Of a DNA stretch of 64,000 nucleotides, positions 42,514-51,728 are shown in pieces. Position 1 is the first letter of the stretch; each line of letters opens with the position of its first letter. This DNA is from Paenibacillus_E qinlingensis_A (lineage in GTDB: Bacteria; Bacillota; Bacilli; Paenibacillales; NBRC-103111). Both the position numbers and the translations under genes were made by a program. The DNA is taken from the NCBI RefSeq assembly GCF_031455095.1, contig NZ_JAVDSB010000019.1:50921-114920 (forward strand), given 5' to 3'. The notes under the pieces were generated by a model. That model did not search any database, had not been told where the DNA came from, and saw only the letters and a program-made list of their open reading frames with translations.

Positions 42514-43407
42514 ATGGAGGAGCAGATCTATCTCTCCTATAAGCCATTGATGTTCTCACTTGCGTATCGCATGCTGGGTAGTGTGATGGATGCGGAAGAT
42601 GTCGTGCAGGAGGCGTTTCTGTACGCCAATGAGACGAACCTGGACCATGTGCACAATCCCAAGGCCTATCTATGCAAAATCGTAACCAATCGCTGCATCG
42701 ACAACCTGCGCTCGGCCAGTAAAAAGCGCGAAGTCTATGTCGGGCCTTGGTTGCCAGAGCCACTGTTGACGCCAAGTGCAGATCGTCAGATCTCGCCTGA
42801 TCTTGCATATACACACAAAGAGTCACTGTCCACCGCGTACTTATTGCTCCTGCAGCAGTTGTCATGGATAGAGCGGGCGGTCTTCCTGCTTCGCGAGGTC
42901 CTGCAATACGAGTATGATGAAATCGCCGAGATTGTAGGCAAAAGCAGTACCAATTGCCGGCAAATTTTCCGACGGGCCAAGAATGCGATTAGCCTCCCGC
43001 CAGAGCGGGATCTGGAAGCAAAAGCACCGCTCAAACAAACGACAGCCGTCGTGGAACAATTCGTGCATGCTCTAATGTCCGGCAATATAGGCCAGCTGTT
43101 AACCCTTGTGAAATCTGATGCGGTACTGTTCTCAGATGGCGGTGGCAAGGTGAAGGCTGCGGTCCACCCTATTACAGGAGTAGAGCGGATCGCCAAGTTC
43201 TTGTCTGGGGTTTTGACCAAATTACCAGAGGGCTATCACTTTACCTTAACGTCAGTGAATGACCAACTAGGCATTGTTGCGTTTGTGAATGAGCTGCCTA
43301 ATAATGTCATGACCTTTCAAGTAGAGGATGGTCAGATCAAGTCATTTTACATCGTCTCGAATCCTGATAAATTGCGGCACCTCGAGAAAAGCCGAACGGA
43401 AGCGTGA
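42514..43407 (+). CDS. ECF41-type RNA polymerase sigma factor
   Basis: A 297-residue extracytoplasmic-function sigma factor with a fused C-terminal SnoaL-like domain. Sigma2 (YRMLGSVMDAEDVVQEAF) and sigma4 (YDEIAEIVGKSSTNCRQIFRRAK) are clear. The ECF41 marks are the linker motif WLPEP (79-83) and DGGGK (208-212) in the extension, which replaces an anti-sigma factor and tunes activity. GGGAGGTG precedes the ATG. Together with 41195 it forms a typical ECF41 unit; its target promoter is seen at 41134. Confidence 0.93.
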   Translation: MEEQIYLSYKPLMFSLAYRMLGSVMDAEDVVQEAFLYANETNLDHVHNPKAYLCKIVTNRCIDNLRSASKKREVYVGPWLPEPLLTPSADRQISPDLAYTHKESLSTAYLLLLQQLSWIERAVFLLREVLQYEYDEIAEIVGKSSTNCRQIFRRAKNAISLPPERDLEAKAPLKQTTAVVEQFVHALMSGNIGQLLTLVKSDAVLFSDGGGKVKAAVHPITGVERIAKFLSGVLTKLPEGYHFTLTSVNDQLGIVAFVNELPNNVMTFQVEDGQIKSFYIVSNPDKLRHLEKSRTEA

Positions 43408-43449
43408 GGACAAGTGAAGACGAGTGAAACCATAACCACATCATATAGA

Positions 43450-43489
43450 AAGCTGCTTACGAGTCATTGCGATTCGCAGCAGCTTTTTT
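43450..43489 (+). terminator. terminator after the ECF41 gene
   Basis: AAGCTGCT and AGCAGCTT arms around about 20 bases, followed by Ts. Confidence 0.85.
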
Positions 43490-43582
43490 CCGTTTGATGT
43501 CATTCATGGAATGTCGCATAATGGATAAAGTTGATACTTGGCTAGCAAGAGACAGCAAGAGAAGATTGAGGAGAGAACTACA

Positions 43583-44065
43583 ATGAAAAAAGGGAATGAA
43601 ACAGCTCTAACGAAGCGTAAAGCACCAGCCTTTTCGCTGCCAGCTTCTAACGGCGAGAAAGTTTCTTTATCGGATTACAAAGGGCGCAAAGTCGTCATTT
43701 ATTTTTACCCACAAGACAATACACCAACCTGCACACAGGAATCCTGCGACTTTCGAGACTATAACGGGAAATTTGCTGAGTTAGGTGTAGAAGTGATTGG
43801 CATTAGCCCGGACGAGCTGAAGGCGCATGATAAATTTATCGCCAAGTACGAGCTGCCATTCCTCCTGCTTTCAGACACGAATCATAAGGTAGCAGAGAAG
43901 TATGGGGTGTGGGCGTTGAAAAAGCTGTATGGCCGCGAGTATATGGGCATTATTCGGTCGACGTTTCTTATTAACGAAAAAGGATACATCGTGAAGGAAT
44001 GGAGTAAAGTGAAAATTAAAAATCACGTACAATCGGTATTAGATGCTGTGATGGAAATGAAATAA
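43583..44065 (+). CDS. bcp: thioredoxin-dependent thiol peroxidase (Bcp)
   Basis: Peroxiredoxin of 160 residues that reduces hydrogen peroxide and alkyl peroxides. The peroxidatic Cys50 and resolving Cys55 lie in DNTPTCTQESCDF, the atypical two-Cys pattern of BCP/PrxQ. ATG 43583 has GAGGAGAG upstream; the frame from 43538 is rejected. A transporter gene follows after 34 bases, perhaps co-transcribed. Confidence 0.94.
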   Translation: MKKGNETALTKRKAPAFSLPASNGEKVSLSDYKGRKVVIYFYPQDNTPTCTQESCDFRDYNGKFAELGVEVIGISPDELKAHDKFIAKYELPFLLLSDTNHKVAEKYGVWALKKLYGREYMGIIRSTFLINEKGYIVKEWSKVKIKNHVQSVLDAVMEMK

Positions 44066-44099
44066 ACAATCCATACTTTGTATTGAGGTGGTATCCAAT

Positions 44100-45341
44100 A
44101 TGTGGCTTATGCTCAAAGACCGTAGAATGAAGTTTCTCATGCTAGCAAACATGTTATCCTCGATTGGCTCCGGGATTACGATGATCGGGGTGCCATGGTT
44201 ACTGGTGAATAGAGCAGGGGGGAGTGAGATCTATGGGTACGCAACGCTTGTTTCTACCCTCATTTTGTTCCTGCTATCGCCTCATATAGGCGCGTATATC
44301 GACCGCATTTCCCGGAAAAAAATGCTGCTAGGCAGCGAGATAGTCGGCGGTACCGTGACGCTGCTATTGGCGTTGTGGGGGATTGCTGATGGTCATTTTG
44401 AAACGTGGCAGTTAATTGTGATCTACTTTAGTGGCTCTTTGTATTACAATGTGCACTTTCCAACGCAGTTCGCGTTTACACAGGAGATCTTCTCCAAAGA
44501 ACAGTACAAGACATTAAACGCAATTCTTGAGGTACAAAATCAATCGACCTCCATGATCGCGGGGGGCTTGGCGAGTCTGCTTATCGACCATATCAACTTT
44601 GGATGGATCCTAATAGCGGATGCGATGACCTATTTCTTAGGATTCGGCCTTTTTCTACTCATTCCTTATATCAAGAATAAGTCCGTTACAGCAACGGGCG
44701 CAGTCTCCATGTGGGCGAATTTTAAGGAAGGATACACCTATTTGAGGACGAGACCGCTATTGGTCTTATTTTTCCTGTGTGCGCTAATGCCTTTCCTCTG
44801 TGTCATGGTGGGTAACTATCTGTACCCTGTGTACATAACCAGCGTTCTTCATGGCGGTGCCAATGTGCTTGGAGCAGCGGATATGATATTTGCTGTAGGA
44901 GCAATTGCAGCAGGTTTAACGATCCCATTGATCATGAAGCGTCTCGGGGCATATGCCACAACGATTCTCGCATTTGTTATGTTTAGTCTATCAATTGTGT
45001 TTTTCTATTCGTTCCCAATCGTTTCTATCTTTCTAGTATTTAAAACGTTGAATGGCTGGGGAAATGCGGGGAGTCGCGTAGCGCGGAATACCATTCTGAT
45101 GGAAATGGTGCCAAACCACTTGATCGGTCGTGTGAACAGCTTCTTCAACACCGTAGGGATGGGGATGCGCGTTATGCTCATTGCAATCTGCACGCAAATC
45201 GTTTCCTTCCAAGGGGCGAGAAGCGCGATATTGCTGCTTGGTGTACTGCTCATTGTCAGCTTTGTAGGCTTGATAGGAAGTCGATCTCTGTTTAAAATGG
45301 GGACCAAAACGGAGCGTTCTACCTTGCCGCAGGAAGCGTAA
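44100..45341 (+). CDS. MFS transporter (macrolide-efflux-like)
   Basis: A 413-residue secondary transporter with about 12 spans. RISRKKMLLGSEIVGG is the loop 2-3 motif. The pattern resembles MFS_3 proteins such as the MefA-type and enterobactin exporters; the substrate is unknown. ATG 44100 is preferred (GAGGTGG upstream) over GTG 44088. A terminator follows. Confidence 0.88.
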   Translation: MWLMLKDRRMKFLMLANMLSSIGSGITMIGVPWLLVNRAGGSEIYGYATLVSTLILFLLSPHIGAYIDRISRKKMLLGSEIVGGTVTLLLALWGIADGHFETWQLIVIYFSGSLYYNVHFPTQFAFTQEIFSKEQYKTLNAILEVQNQSTSMIAGGLASLLIDHINFGWILIADAMTYFLGFGLFLLIPYIKNKSVTATGAVSMWANFKEGYTYLRTRPLLVLFFLCALMPFLCVMVGNYLYPVYITSVLHGGANVLGAADMIFAVGAIAAGLTIPLIMKRLGAYATTILAFVMFSLSIVFFYSFPIVSIFLVFKTLNGWGNAGSRVARNTILMEMVPNHLIGRVNSFFNTVGMGMRVMLIAICTQIVSFQGARSAILLLGVLLIVSFVGLIGSRSLFKMGTKTERSTLPQEA

Positions 45342-45362
45342 GCTGTGAATAGATAAACCTAT

Positions 45363-45400
45363 AACGATGCTTCTCCTTGCGGAGAGGGATCGTTTTTTTT
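45363..45400 (+). terminator. terminator after the MFS gene
   Basis: AACGAT-TTCTCC and GGAGA-ATCGTT around TTGC, then eight Ts. Confidence 0.9.
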
Positions 45401-45476
45401 CGTGTCATACTCTCGTACCTTCGCCCATATAATCTATCAGATGTCAAAATGATAGAACATGCGGAGGGATCATCGG

Positions 45477-46943
45477 ATGCGCTTACAGGTACAGGCTCTT
45501 AACAACAGAAGGCTGCGGATTCAATTCATGATGGTTGTTGTTTTACTAGTTTCACTTTTGGTTGGTTGGATGCCAGCCAAAGCTGCGGAGTCTGAAGCGG
45601 ATCCAGCCGTGCAAGAAGTATTTGGGCAGCTTCAAGCAGGGAAGCGACTGAAGAGCGATAGAACTTATGTAACACCGGAGCAGCCGACTGTGTATCTGAC
45701 GTTTGATGATGGTCCTAGCAAGCTGACGAATCAGGTGCTGGATATTTTAGATAAAGAAGATGTCAAAGCGACGTTCTTTGTACTTGGCGAGCAAGCGAAA
45801 GCGCATCCTAACGAACTCAAAAGAATTGTAAAAGACGGTCATGCCATTGGCAATCATACCTATAATCATGTTTATAAAGAGCTTTATAGTGATTTTCAAA
45901 CCTTCTGGAACCAAATCCAGCGCAGTGAGGACGTGATTTCAAGTATCGTGGGGATACGCCCGCAGCTTACACGAGCGCCTGGCGGGACTGCTACTAATTT
46001 TGATGCTAACTACTTCTACCTCATGGAGCAAGCGGGTTATATCGTGCATGATTGGAATGTCGACAGCGGCGACTCGAAGAGAGCGAACGTGCCTGTGAAC
46101 GAAATTTGGCAGACGGTGAAGGCTTCACCGCTGGATCACGAGATCAATATTCTGTTTCACGATGGAACAGGGCATGAATCTTCTGTCCAAGTATTACCCC
46201 AAGTGATTAGCTATTACAAAAAGTTAGGCTATACGTTCGCTGCGTTAACTGAGCAAGTGAAACCCAAACAATTTGCCATCTCGAAGCCGAAATGGTCAAG
46301 AAGTATGAGTTTGCCGCGTTTTCAAGCGCTGTTAGATCAAACACAGGAATATGCCACCGCACACCCGAATGCTGCGAATGTAGCGAAAATAGCTGAAGAA
46401 AAACGCTTGGCTCAGAAACTGGAAGCTGAGGAAGAAGCAAAAGCCAAAGCGAAGAAGGAAGAAGAGGAAGAGGCTGCGCGTATACTTGCCCAACAGGCGG
46501 CATTGCCTCTGCAGGTTCATGTGCTCGGGGGGAATACATTTAACATAGAACCGTCCGTCTATAAGCTGCGTGCAAATCAAATAGAACTGCCTCTGCGCTA
46601 TCTGATCGAGAAGATGGGCGGCAAGGTAGAGTGGCAAGCAAGTACGAAAACAGCCAATGCGCATTACGGCATTTATGATATGGATTATGATCTGACCAAT
46701 AGAAGCATTCGTTTGTACACCTTAGGGACCCAAACAGCCACCTATTCGCTAGCGGATATGGATATGCAAAACAATCAAATTATCGTTCCGCTGCGCAAAA
46801 CAATTGATTCACTAGGCGGACGGATTACGAACGCGGTGATGGCAGGAGACAATCGTCAAGTGACTATGGCGCTGCGGCCACTCTACTTTTTCAAAGAAAA
46901 TAATAGTATTCTCAAAAACTCTCTATTTGCCATGGGTGGTTAA
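45477..46943 (+). CDS. exported polysaccharide deacetylase with C-terminal stalk and copper-amine-oxidase-like domain
   Basis: A 488-residue exported NodB-type deacetylase (peptidoglycan GlcNAc or chitin-like polymers). Signal/anchor at 15-35, catalytic motif TFDDGP (Asp77, Asp78), zinc histidines in HAIGNHTYNH (127, 131), RAPGG, and INILFHDG. After it a charged coiled coil (about 305-335, EEEAKAKAKKEEEEEAA) works as a stalk, then a beta-rich domain like the copper amine oxidase N-terminal domain common in Paenibacillus wall proteins. ATG 45477 has GCGGAGGGATC upstream. Confidence 0.9.
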   Translation: MRLQVQALNNRRLRIQFMMVVVLLVSLLVGWMPAKAAESEADPAVQEVFGQLQAGKRLKSDRTYVTPEQPTVYLTFDDGPSKLTNQVLDILDKEDVKATFFVLGEQAKAHPNELKRIVKDGHAIGNHTYNHVYKELYSDFQTFWNQIQRSEDVISSIVGIRPQLTRAPGGTATNFDANYFYLMEQAGYIVHDWNVDSGDSKRANVPVNEIWQTVKASPLDHEINILFHDGTGHESSVQVLPQVISYYKKLGYTFAALTEQVKPKQFAISKPKWSRSMSLPRFQALLDQTQEYATAHPNAANVAKIAEEKRLAQKLEAEEEAKAKAKKEEEEEAARILAQQAALPLQVHVLGGNTFNIEPSVYKLRANQIELPLRYLIEKMGGKVEWQASTKTANAHYGIYDMDYDLTNRSIRLYTLGTQTATYSLADMDMQNNQIIVPLRKTIDSLGGRITNAVMAGDNRQVTMALRPLYFFKENNSILKNSLFAMGG

Positions 46944-47007
46944 TGTCTAAAAGAGTAGAGAGCTGGAAAAACTAGAAGCATACCCTTATTAAGGAGGCTT
47001 CTTGTCT

Positions 47008-47985
47008 ATGGCGTCGAAAACCCGAATATTCGATCAACCGCAGCCTCTCGTGGAACGGATGATCATGAACGTAGAGAAAGTGATTGTTGGCAAAAGAGAG
47101 ACGATAGAGAAAGCTTTTATCGCGATGTTAAGTGGCGGGCATCTCCTGCTAGAGGACGTTCCAGGTGTAGGCAAAACCATGCTAGCACGCGCGTTAGCCA
47201 AAACGATCGGTTGCGAGTTTAAGAGAATTCAATGTACGCCAGATTTGCTTCCTTCGGATGTGACCGGTGTTTCTGTTTTTAATGTGAAAAGCAATGAGTT
47301 TGAGTTTCGTCCAGGGCCGTTAATGACATCTGTCGTACTTGCGGATGAGTGTAATCGGACTTCTCCGAAGACACAGTCTGCATTCTTGGAAGCGATGGAA
47401 GAGAAACGAGTGACGATCGATGGCACGAGCTATGAGCTGCCTAAGCCCTTCGTTGTCATCGCGACGCAGAATCCCATGGATTATGAAGGCACGTATGCTC
47501 TGCCAGAGGCGCAGATGGATCGGTTCATGATGAAGCTTTCGCTCGGTTACCCTACGCATGATCAAGAAATTCTCATGCTGGATCGCTTGCAGGACCGCCA
47601 CCCGCTCGAAAGTTTGAAACCTGTTATTGTGCAGGACGAATTTGTGCAATTGCAAAAAGAAGCGGCCATGATCCATGTGGATAACACGTTAAAAGATTTC
47701 ATTGTGCGCTTAGCTTTAGCGACGCGGGATCATGCTGATTTCTACGTGGGCGCAAGTCCTCGGGCATCGTATGCCTTGATGCGTGCTGCGCAAACGGCGG
47801 CTTATGTGAAAGGGAGAAGCTTTGTTGTTCCAGATGATATTAAGGATTTGGTACTTTCCGTGTGGACGCATCGACTTATTCTGACTTCGGATGCTCGCAT
47901 GATGGGGCGTTCGGCAGAACTCATTCTCCAAAGCATACTAGATGGCATGCAAACACCAGTTCTTCGTTATGTTACAGCGAAGTAG
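47008..47985 (+). CDS. MoxR family AAA+ ATPase
   Basis: A 325-residue AAA+ chaperone-like ATPase. Walker A is PGVGKTML, Walker B VVLADECNR, sensor IATQNPMDYEGTY, arginine finger region PEAQMDRFMMKL. It is the YeaC equivalent in the B. subtilis order yeaC-yeaD-yebA. Members work with the DUF58 and transglutaminase neighbours. AAGGAGGC lies upstream; TTG 47002 is an alternative start. Confidence 0.93.
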   Translation: MASKTRIFDQPQPLVERMIMNVEKVIVGKRETIEKAFIAMLSGGHLLLEDVPGVGKTMLARALAKTIGCEFKRIQCTPDLLPSDVTGVSVFNVKSNEFEFRPGPLMTSVVLADECNRTSPKTQSAFLEAMEEKRVTIDGTSYELPKPFVVIATQNPMDYEGTYALPEAQMDRFMMKLSLGYPTHDQEILMLDRLQDRHPLESLKPVIVQDEFVQLQKEAAMIHVDNTLKDFIVRLALATRDHADFYVGASPRASYALMRAAQTAAYVKGRSFVVPDDIKDLVLSVWTHRLILTSDARMMGRSAELILQSILDGMQTPVLRYVTAK

Positions 47986-47994
47986 GGGGCCATT

Positions 47995-49206
47995 ATGAGA
48001 AGCTGGGGGAAGACGTCTATACTGCTCATAAGTTGTGTGTTGGTGATTTATTTGGCTTATCGCCAAGGTGGATTTGCCGCGTGGTATCTCGGTATTTGTT
48101 TATCGTTGATCTGGATACAGGCCGGAATATTTTATGTTTTTGCCCTGAAAGGCTTGAGTTTAAAGCGACATCTGTCTGGTGATGTGTTACTCTCCGGTGA
48201 AGATGTGACGATTGTCGTGGAGATTAAGCATCAGTCTTGGGTGCCTATGCCGTGGCTGCTGATGAAGGAAACCTGGATCCATGAAGGAAGCGGGCGGAAG
48301 TTGACGTACAGCAAGCTGCTGTTCCCATGGTTTCAGAAGTCGCTGTTGCTTTCTTATAAAATGACCCATTTGATGCGAGGCTGCTACCGATTTGCTCACC
48401 TTGAAGCTGCTGCGGGAGATCTTTTTGGTTTCGCCCTTCGCAAAGTACATAGAGAAGATCTGCAACGATATGTCGTGTATCCAAGGCCGGATGCGTTGGG
48501 TCGAAGCGGGATGACCTTCCAATCTGATGAGGGCTCTTCCGGACATAAGTCAAAAGCCGAAACGCCGCTGATCAGCTCCGTACGTGATTATGTCAGCGGT
48601 GACCCGTATCACCGCATCCACTGGAAATCGACGGCTCGTCTGAGCCGTCTGATGACCAAGGACCCCGAGCAGACCGCCTCCACGAAGTGGATGCTGCTGC
48701 TCGATGTCGCGCCTGCGGCGGGCCCAGCAGAGGCGGCTCAGCCACTGCTGGAGAAGGGCGTCGCCCTGGCGGCCGGCTTCTTCGAAGCCGCCGCGAGCGG
48801 GCGAGAGAGCTGCGGCTTCGCCTGCAGCAGCTCCAGTGCTAGGCGAATCGCGCCGACGATTCGCCCTGACCTAACGCTCGCGTACGAAGTACTCGCGAGC
48901 GTTGGCGGCAAGCCCGCCATTTCCTTTCCTGACCTCGTCAGGAAAGAGGCGGCAGACTTGCCGCTGCATGCGTCGATGCTGTGCATCACATCGACGCTGG
49001 ATGTGGCGCTGGTGCGCGCTATCGCAGATAGCGGCACCAGGCGCCGAGCCGTGCACGTGATCTACGTGCACGCGCGGCCTTCCCTCTCGGTCGCAGAGCG
49101 AGAGGGGGCTTCTCAGCTGCAGGCCGCAGGCTGCAGCTTCACGGAAGTGCCGCATCCGCAGAGCCAGTGGCCAAAGCCGGGGGGTGTTGCGGATGCAACC
49201 GCTTGA
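47995..49206 (+). CDS. DUF58 domain membrane protein
   Basis: A 403-residue protein with two N-terminal membrane segments and the DUF58 (vWA-like) signature RDYVSGDPYHRIHWKSTAR (about 195-213). It follows MoxR after nine bases and overlaps the start of the transglutaminase gene. The 3' half (48600-49160) is very GC-rich and consists almost entirely of successive perfect inverted repeats, although the frame stays open; residues there are less like other DUF58 proteins (Ala, Arg rich). Confidence 0.9.
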   Translation: MRSWGKTSILLISCVLVIYLAYRQGGFAAWYLGICLSLIWIQAGIFYVFALKGLSLKRHLSGDVLLSGEDVTIVVEIKHQSWVPMPWLLMKETWIHEGSGRKLTYSKLLFPWFQKSLLLSYKMTHLMRGCYRFAHLEAAAGDLFGFALRKVHREDLQRYVVYPRPDALGRSGMTFQSDEGSSGHKSKAETPLISSVRDYVSGDPYHRIHWKSTARLSRLMTKDPEQTASTKWMLLLDVAPAAGPAEAAQPLLEKGVALAAGFFEAAASGRESCGFACSSSSARRIAPTIRPDLTLAYEVLASVGGKPAISFPDLVRKEAADLPLHASMLCITSTLDVALVRAIADSGTRRRAVHVIYVHARPSLSVAEREGASQLQAAGCSFTEVPHPQSQWPKPGGVADATA

Positions 49207-51616
49207 ACCACGCCGCGGGCTGCGCGCGCGCACTTCACCTTTTAGCCGCTCTCGCTCAGGCGCTTCGCCTTCGGGTACTTTGCCCTCAGGGGTTTCGCAC
49301 ACTGGTGTTTCACGCTCTGATGTTTCACACTCAGGCACTTCGCCTTCAGACGCATCGCAATCTCGCACCAGCTCCCAACTCATTTTCCGTGCAGACAGCC
49401 TGCCGCCTATGCAAAGCAATCTCTTTCGAGACAGTCTCATCACCTTGCTGCTCTTTCTACTTCTTACGGAATGGCTGCGCCCGTTGGCTTGGATGGCTGA
49501 TGAAGCGATACAAATTGGACCGGTCCTTGTTGTTTTTGCCTTTTGCCTGGCGCTGGATTGTTTTAGGGTTCCTTATGGCTGGGGATGGCTGGCGAAGTGC
49601 AGCATGATCGTGATGTTCATTGGCTATATGTTTTATCGGGAGACCTTATTTACTGGAGAATGGATCCTCTCTTTGCTGAGGACATTCGTGCAAGATTTCA
49701 TGTACATCGTTCAAGCGCATTTTGATCTAATCAGCGGTGAGTTGCGAACACTCCTTTTCTTAATGGGCTGGGCTTTGCTGCTCTCTGTCGTCCAAGCGCT
49801 TATGCTGCAGCGCCAGCATAGTCTTTGGTTTGTGATGGCTACGCTGATATATCTTGTCGGTCTACAGCTCGTATTAGGGGCAGATACCGTGCAAGGGATT
49901 ATTCGCACATTAGGCTATGGGCTTCTCCTGATGGCTTTACTGAATCTATCGAGAATCGAGCAGACATATCGCGTGTCAATGACACGTTCAACTAGTTATA
50001 TGCAATGGCTAATCGTCAGTGTGATTGTGGTTGGGGTTCTGTCAGGGGTTGGCTGGTTCTCAGCCAAACAAACAGATTCTGAGCCTCTGATGGCACCGGT
50101 CAGTTGGACGCATTGGTATGATCGTTTATTTGAGCTCTATAACGAAGACATGGAAGCGAGTTCTGCCGTGTCGACATCTGGCTATGGTCACAACGACACT
50201 TCGCTAGGAGGTCCACTCCAAGTGGACACATCGCCAGTGTTTACCGCCAAGACTTCTGAATTAACCTACTGGCGTGGCGAATCCAAAAGCTATTACGATG
50301 GCAAAGGCTGGACACAGCCCGTTCAGAAGCTGGAGCCCTTTACGACCTCGAGTCTATCCTCATCGGCACTGCCAGACGTACAGCAGGAGATCTTGTGGAG
50401 TGGGAGCTCATCAAGTAAACAATTGTTCGCCGGTGGTCAGCTGCGGAGTGTTGACATGCTGCTGAGTGATAAAGGGAAGCTGATTTCGTCCAGTCAACTT
50501 TTGACTTCCAAAACGAGTGGCTTAATGACCTTGCCGGAAATGGAGGAATCGCTCTCCTACTACAAAATGACCGTACAACCCATCAAGGAGAACCCGGATC
50601 TGTTGAACACAGATATCGGTCCTTATCCGGATGAAATCACTAGTGAATACTTGCAATTGCCGGCAACATTGCCACGAACGGTGCGGAGCACGGCAGAGCA
50701 GGTAACCGAGAATCGGTTGACGCCATATGCCAAAGCGGTGGCCATCGAGCAGTATTTGAGCCAAACCTTTCCGTATAGTCTCGAAAAGCCTACCGCACCC
50801 AGCCGCAGCGAGGATTTCGTCAATCATTTCCTGTTCGTGGATAAGACAGGATATTGTGATCATTTTTCGACTGCAATGGTTGTCATGCTGCGTTCTGTGG
50901 GTGTACCTGCCCGTTGGGTGAAGGGGTTCGCTCCAGGATCAGCAGGCTCCAGTGATGACAATGGATTGCAAGAAGTTATCGTTCGGAATCAAGATGCGCA
51001 TTCCTGGGTCGAGGTCTATTTCCCAACCATGGGCTGGGTGCCGTTTGAGCCTACTCCTGGTTTCTCAGGGATATCCGCAGACCAACCGAGAGATATGTTG
51101 ACTAGCGAAGCTATGGAACAGCTGGGATTAACCGCTTCAATCACTCGTACACCAGTGCCAAGTTCTGTCATGACGAAGTCGAGCGAGTGGCTGCATACAT
51201 TGAAGAATAATCTTATCCAATTGGTAAAGGCTTATAAGAGTGCTGTTTTCGTTGTGCTTGGGGGCATCTGCCTGCTTATTGGTGTGGTTATTTTGCTGCG
51301 ACGTCAAGGTTATTTGTTGCGTAGAACGGTGGAGCTCCCCGGCTACAACAATGGAACTTTAACGCAGCAGCATCCGTTGACGCCGTATATGGATCGTTTG
51401 TGGAGACAGCTTTTCCGCAAATATGGTGTAAAACCAGCGAATCAAACGGTTCGCGAATACGTCACGAACCTTCAGGTGAACCATCAAGGGCAGCAACAGG
51501 CACTGATGACTTTCGCTCAAATCTATGAAAGTGTCCGCTACGATCCTACGCGTGCATTCGCTTATTCGAAGCGGGAAATTACAGCGATTTGGAAAGCCAT
51601 TCAAAAGACACATTAA
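49193..51616 (+). CDS. transglutaminase-like membrane protein (TgpA type)
   Basis: An 807-residue protein with six or so membrane spans, an outer transglutaminase-like domain and a C-terminal DUF4129-like tail. The Cys is in GYCDHFSTAMVVMLRSVG, the His in AHSWVEVYFP, and the acid in FEPTPG. It equals YebA of B. subtilis by position. Its N-terminal 75 residues before the first span hold about eight pentapeptide repeats (SGASP, SGTLP, SGVSH, TGVSR, SDVSH, SGTSP, SDASQ). ATG 49193 overlaps the DUF58 stop and follows GGGGGGTG. ATG 49409 (MQSNLF) would omit the repeats. Confidence 0.88.
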   Translation: MQPLEPRRGLRARTSPFSRSRSGASPSGTLPSGVSHTGVSRSDVSHSGTSPSDASQSRTSSQLIFRADSLPPMQSNLFRDSLITLLLFLLLTEWLRPLAWMADEAIQIGPVLVVFAFCLALDCFRVPYGWGWLAKCSMIVMFIGYMFYRETLFTGEWILSLLRTFVQDFMYIVQAHFDLISGELRTLLFLMGWALLLSVVQALMLQRQHSLWFVMATLIYLVGLQLVLGADTVQGIIRTLGYGLLLMALLNLSRIEQTYRVSMTRSTSYMQWLIVSVIVVGVLSGVGWFSAKQTDSEPLMAPVSWTHWYDRLFELYNEDMEASSAVSTSGYGHNDTSLGGPLQVDTSPVFTAKTSELTYWRGESKSYYDGKGWTQPVQKLEPFTTSSLSSSALPDVQQEILWSGSSSSKQLFAGGQLRSVDMLLSDKGKLISSSQLLTSKTSGLMTLPEMEESLSYYKMTVQPIKENPDLLNTDIGPYPDEITSEYLQLPATLPRTVRSTAEQVTENRLTPYAKAVAIEQYLSQTFPYSLEKPTAPSRSEDFVNHFLFVDKTGYCDHFSTAMVVMLRSVGVPARWVKGFAPGSAGSSDDNGLQEVIVRNQDAHSWVEVYFPTMGWVPFEPTPGFSGISADQPRDMLTSEAMEQLGLTASITRTPVPSSVMTKSSEWLHTLKNNLIQLVKAYKSAVFVVLGGICLLIGVVILLRRQGYLLRRTVELPGYNNGTLTQQHPLTPYMDRLWRQLFRKYGVKPANQTVREYVTNLQVNHQGQQQALMTFAQIYESVRYDPTRAFAYSKREITAIWKAIQKTH
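49256..49375 (+). repeat. 15-bp coding repeat
   Basis: About eight 15-bp units (for instance TCAGGCGCTTCGCCT, TCAGGGGTTTCGCAC, TCTGATGTTTCACAC) give the pentapeptides of the transglutaminase-like protein. The frame is kept through all units. Confidence 0.85.
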
Positions 51617-51630
51617 ATCCCCTTTACATC

Positions 51631-51662
51631 CTAGGTGCCTAATGTTTAAAATTAGTACCTAG
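51631..51662. repeat. inverted repeat upstream of guaA
   Basis: CTAGGT-G-CCTAAT and ATTAG-T-ACCTAG face each other across seven bases. No T run follows. It may be an operator or a leader hairpin. Confidence 0.5.
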
Positions 51663-51728
51663 AAATAGCGGTAAGTGGACAAGGGTTCACCCGAAGCTTC
51701 AATCGCTATGAACCTAGGAGGTCGGATA

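Noticed and set aside
48871..49443. 190-codon frame on the minus strand opposite the DUF58 and transglutaminase genes
   Set aside because: A shadow of the inverted-repeat-rich and 15-bp-repeat sequence; no ribosome site and no recognisable domain.
51631..51662. FapR operator or T-box upstream of guaA
   Set aside because: ATTAGTACC looks like half a FapR site, but the second half is in the wrong orientation, and guaA is not a lipid gene. No T-box features are present.
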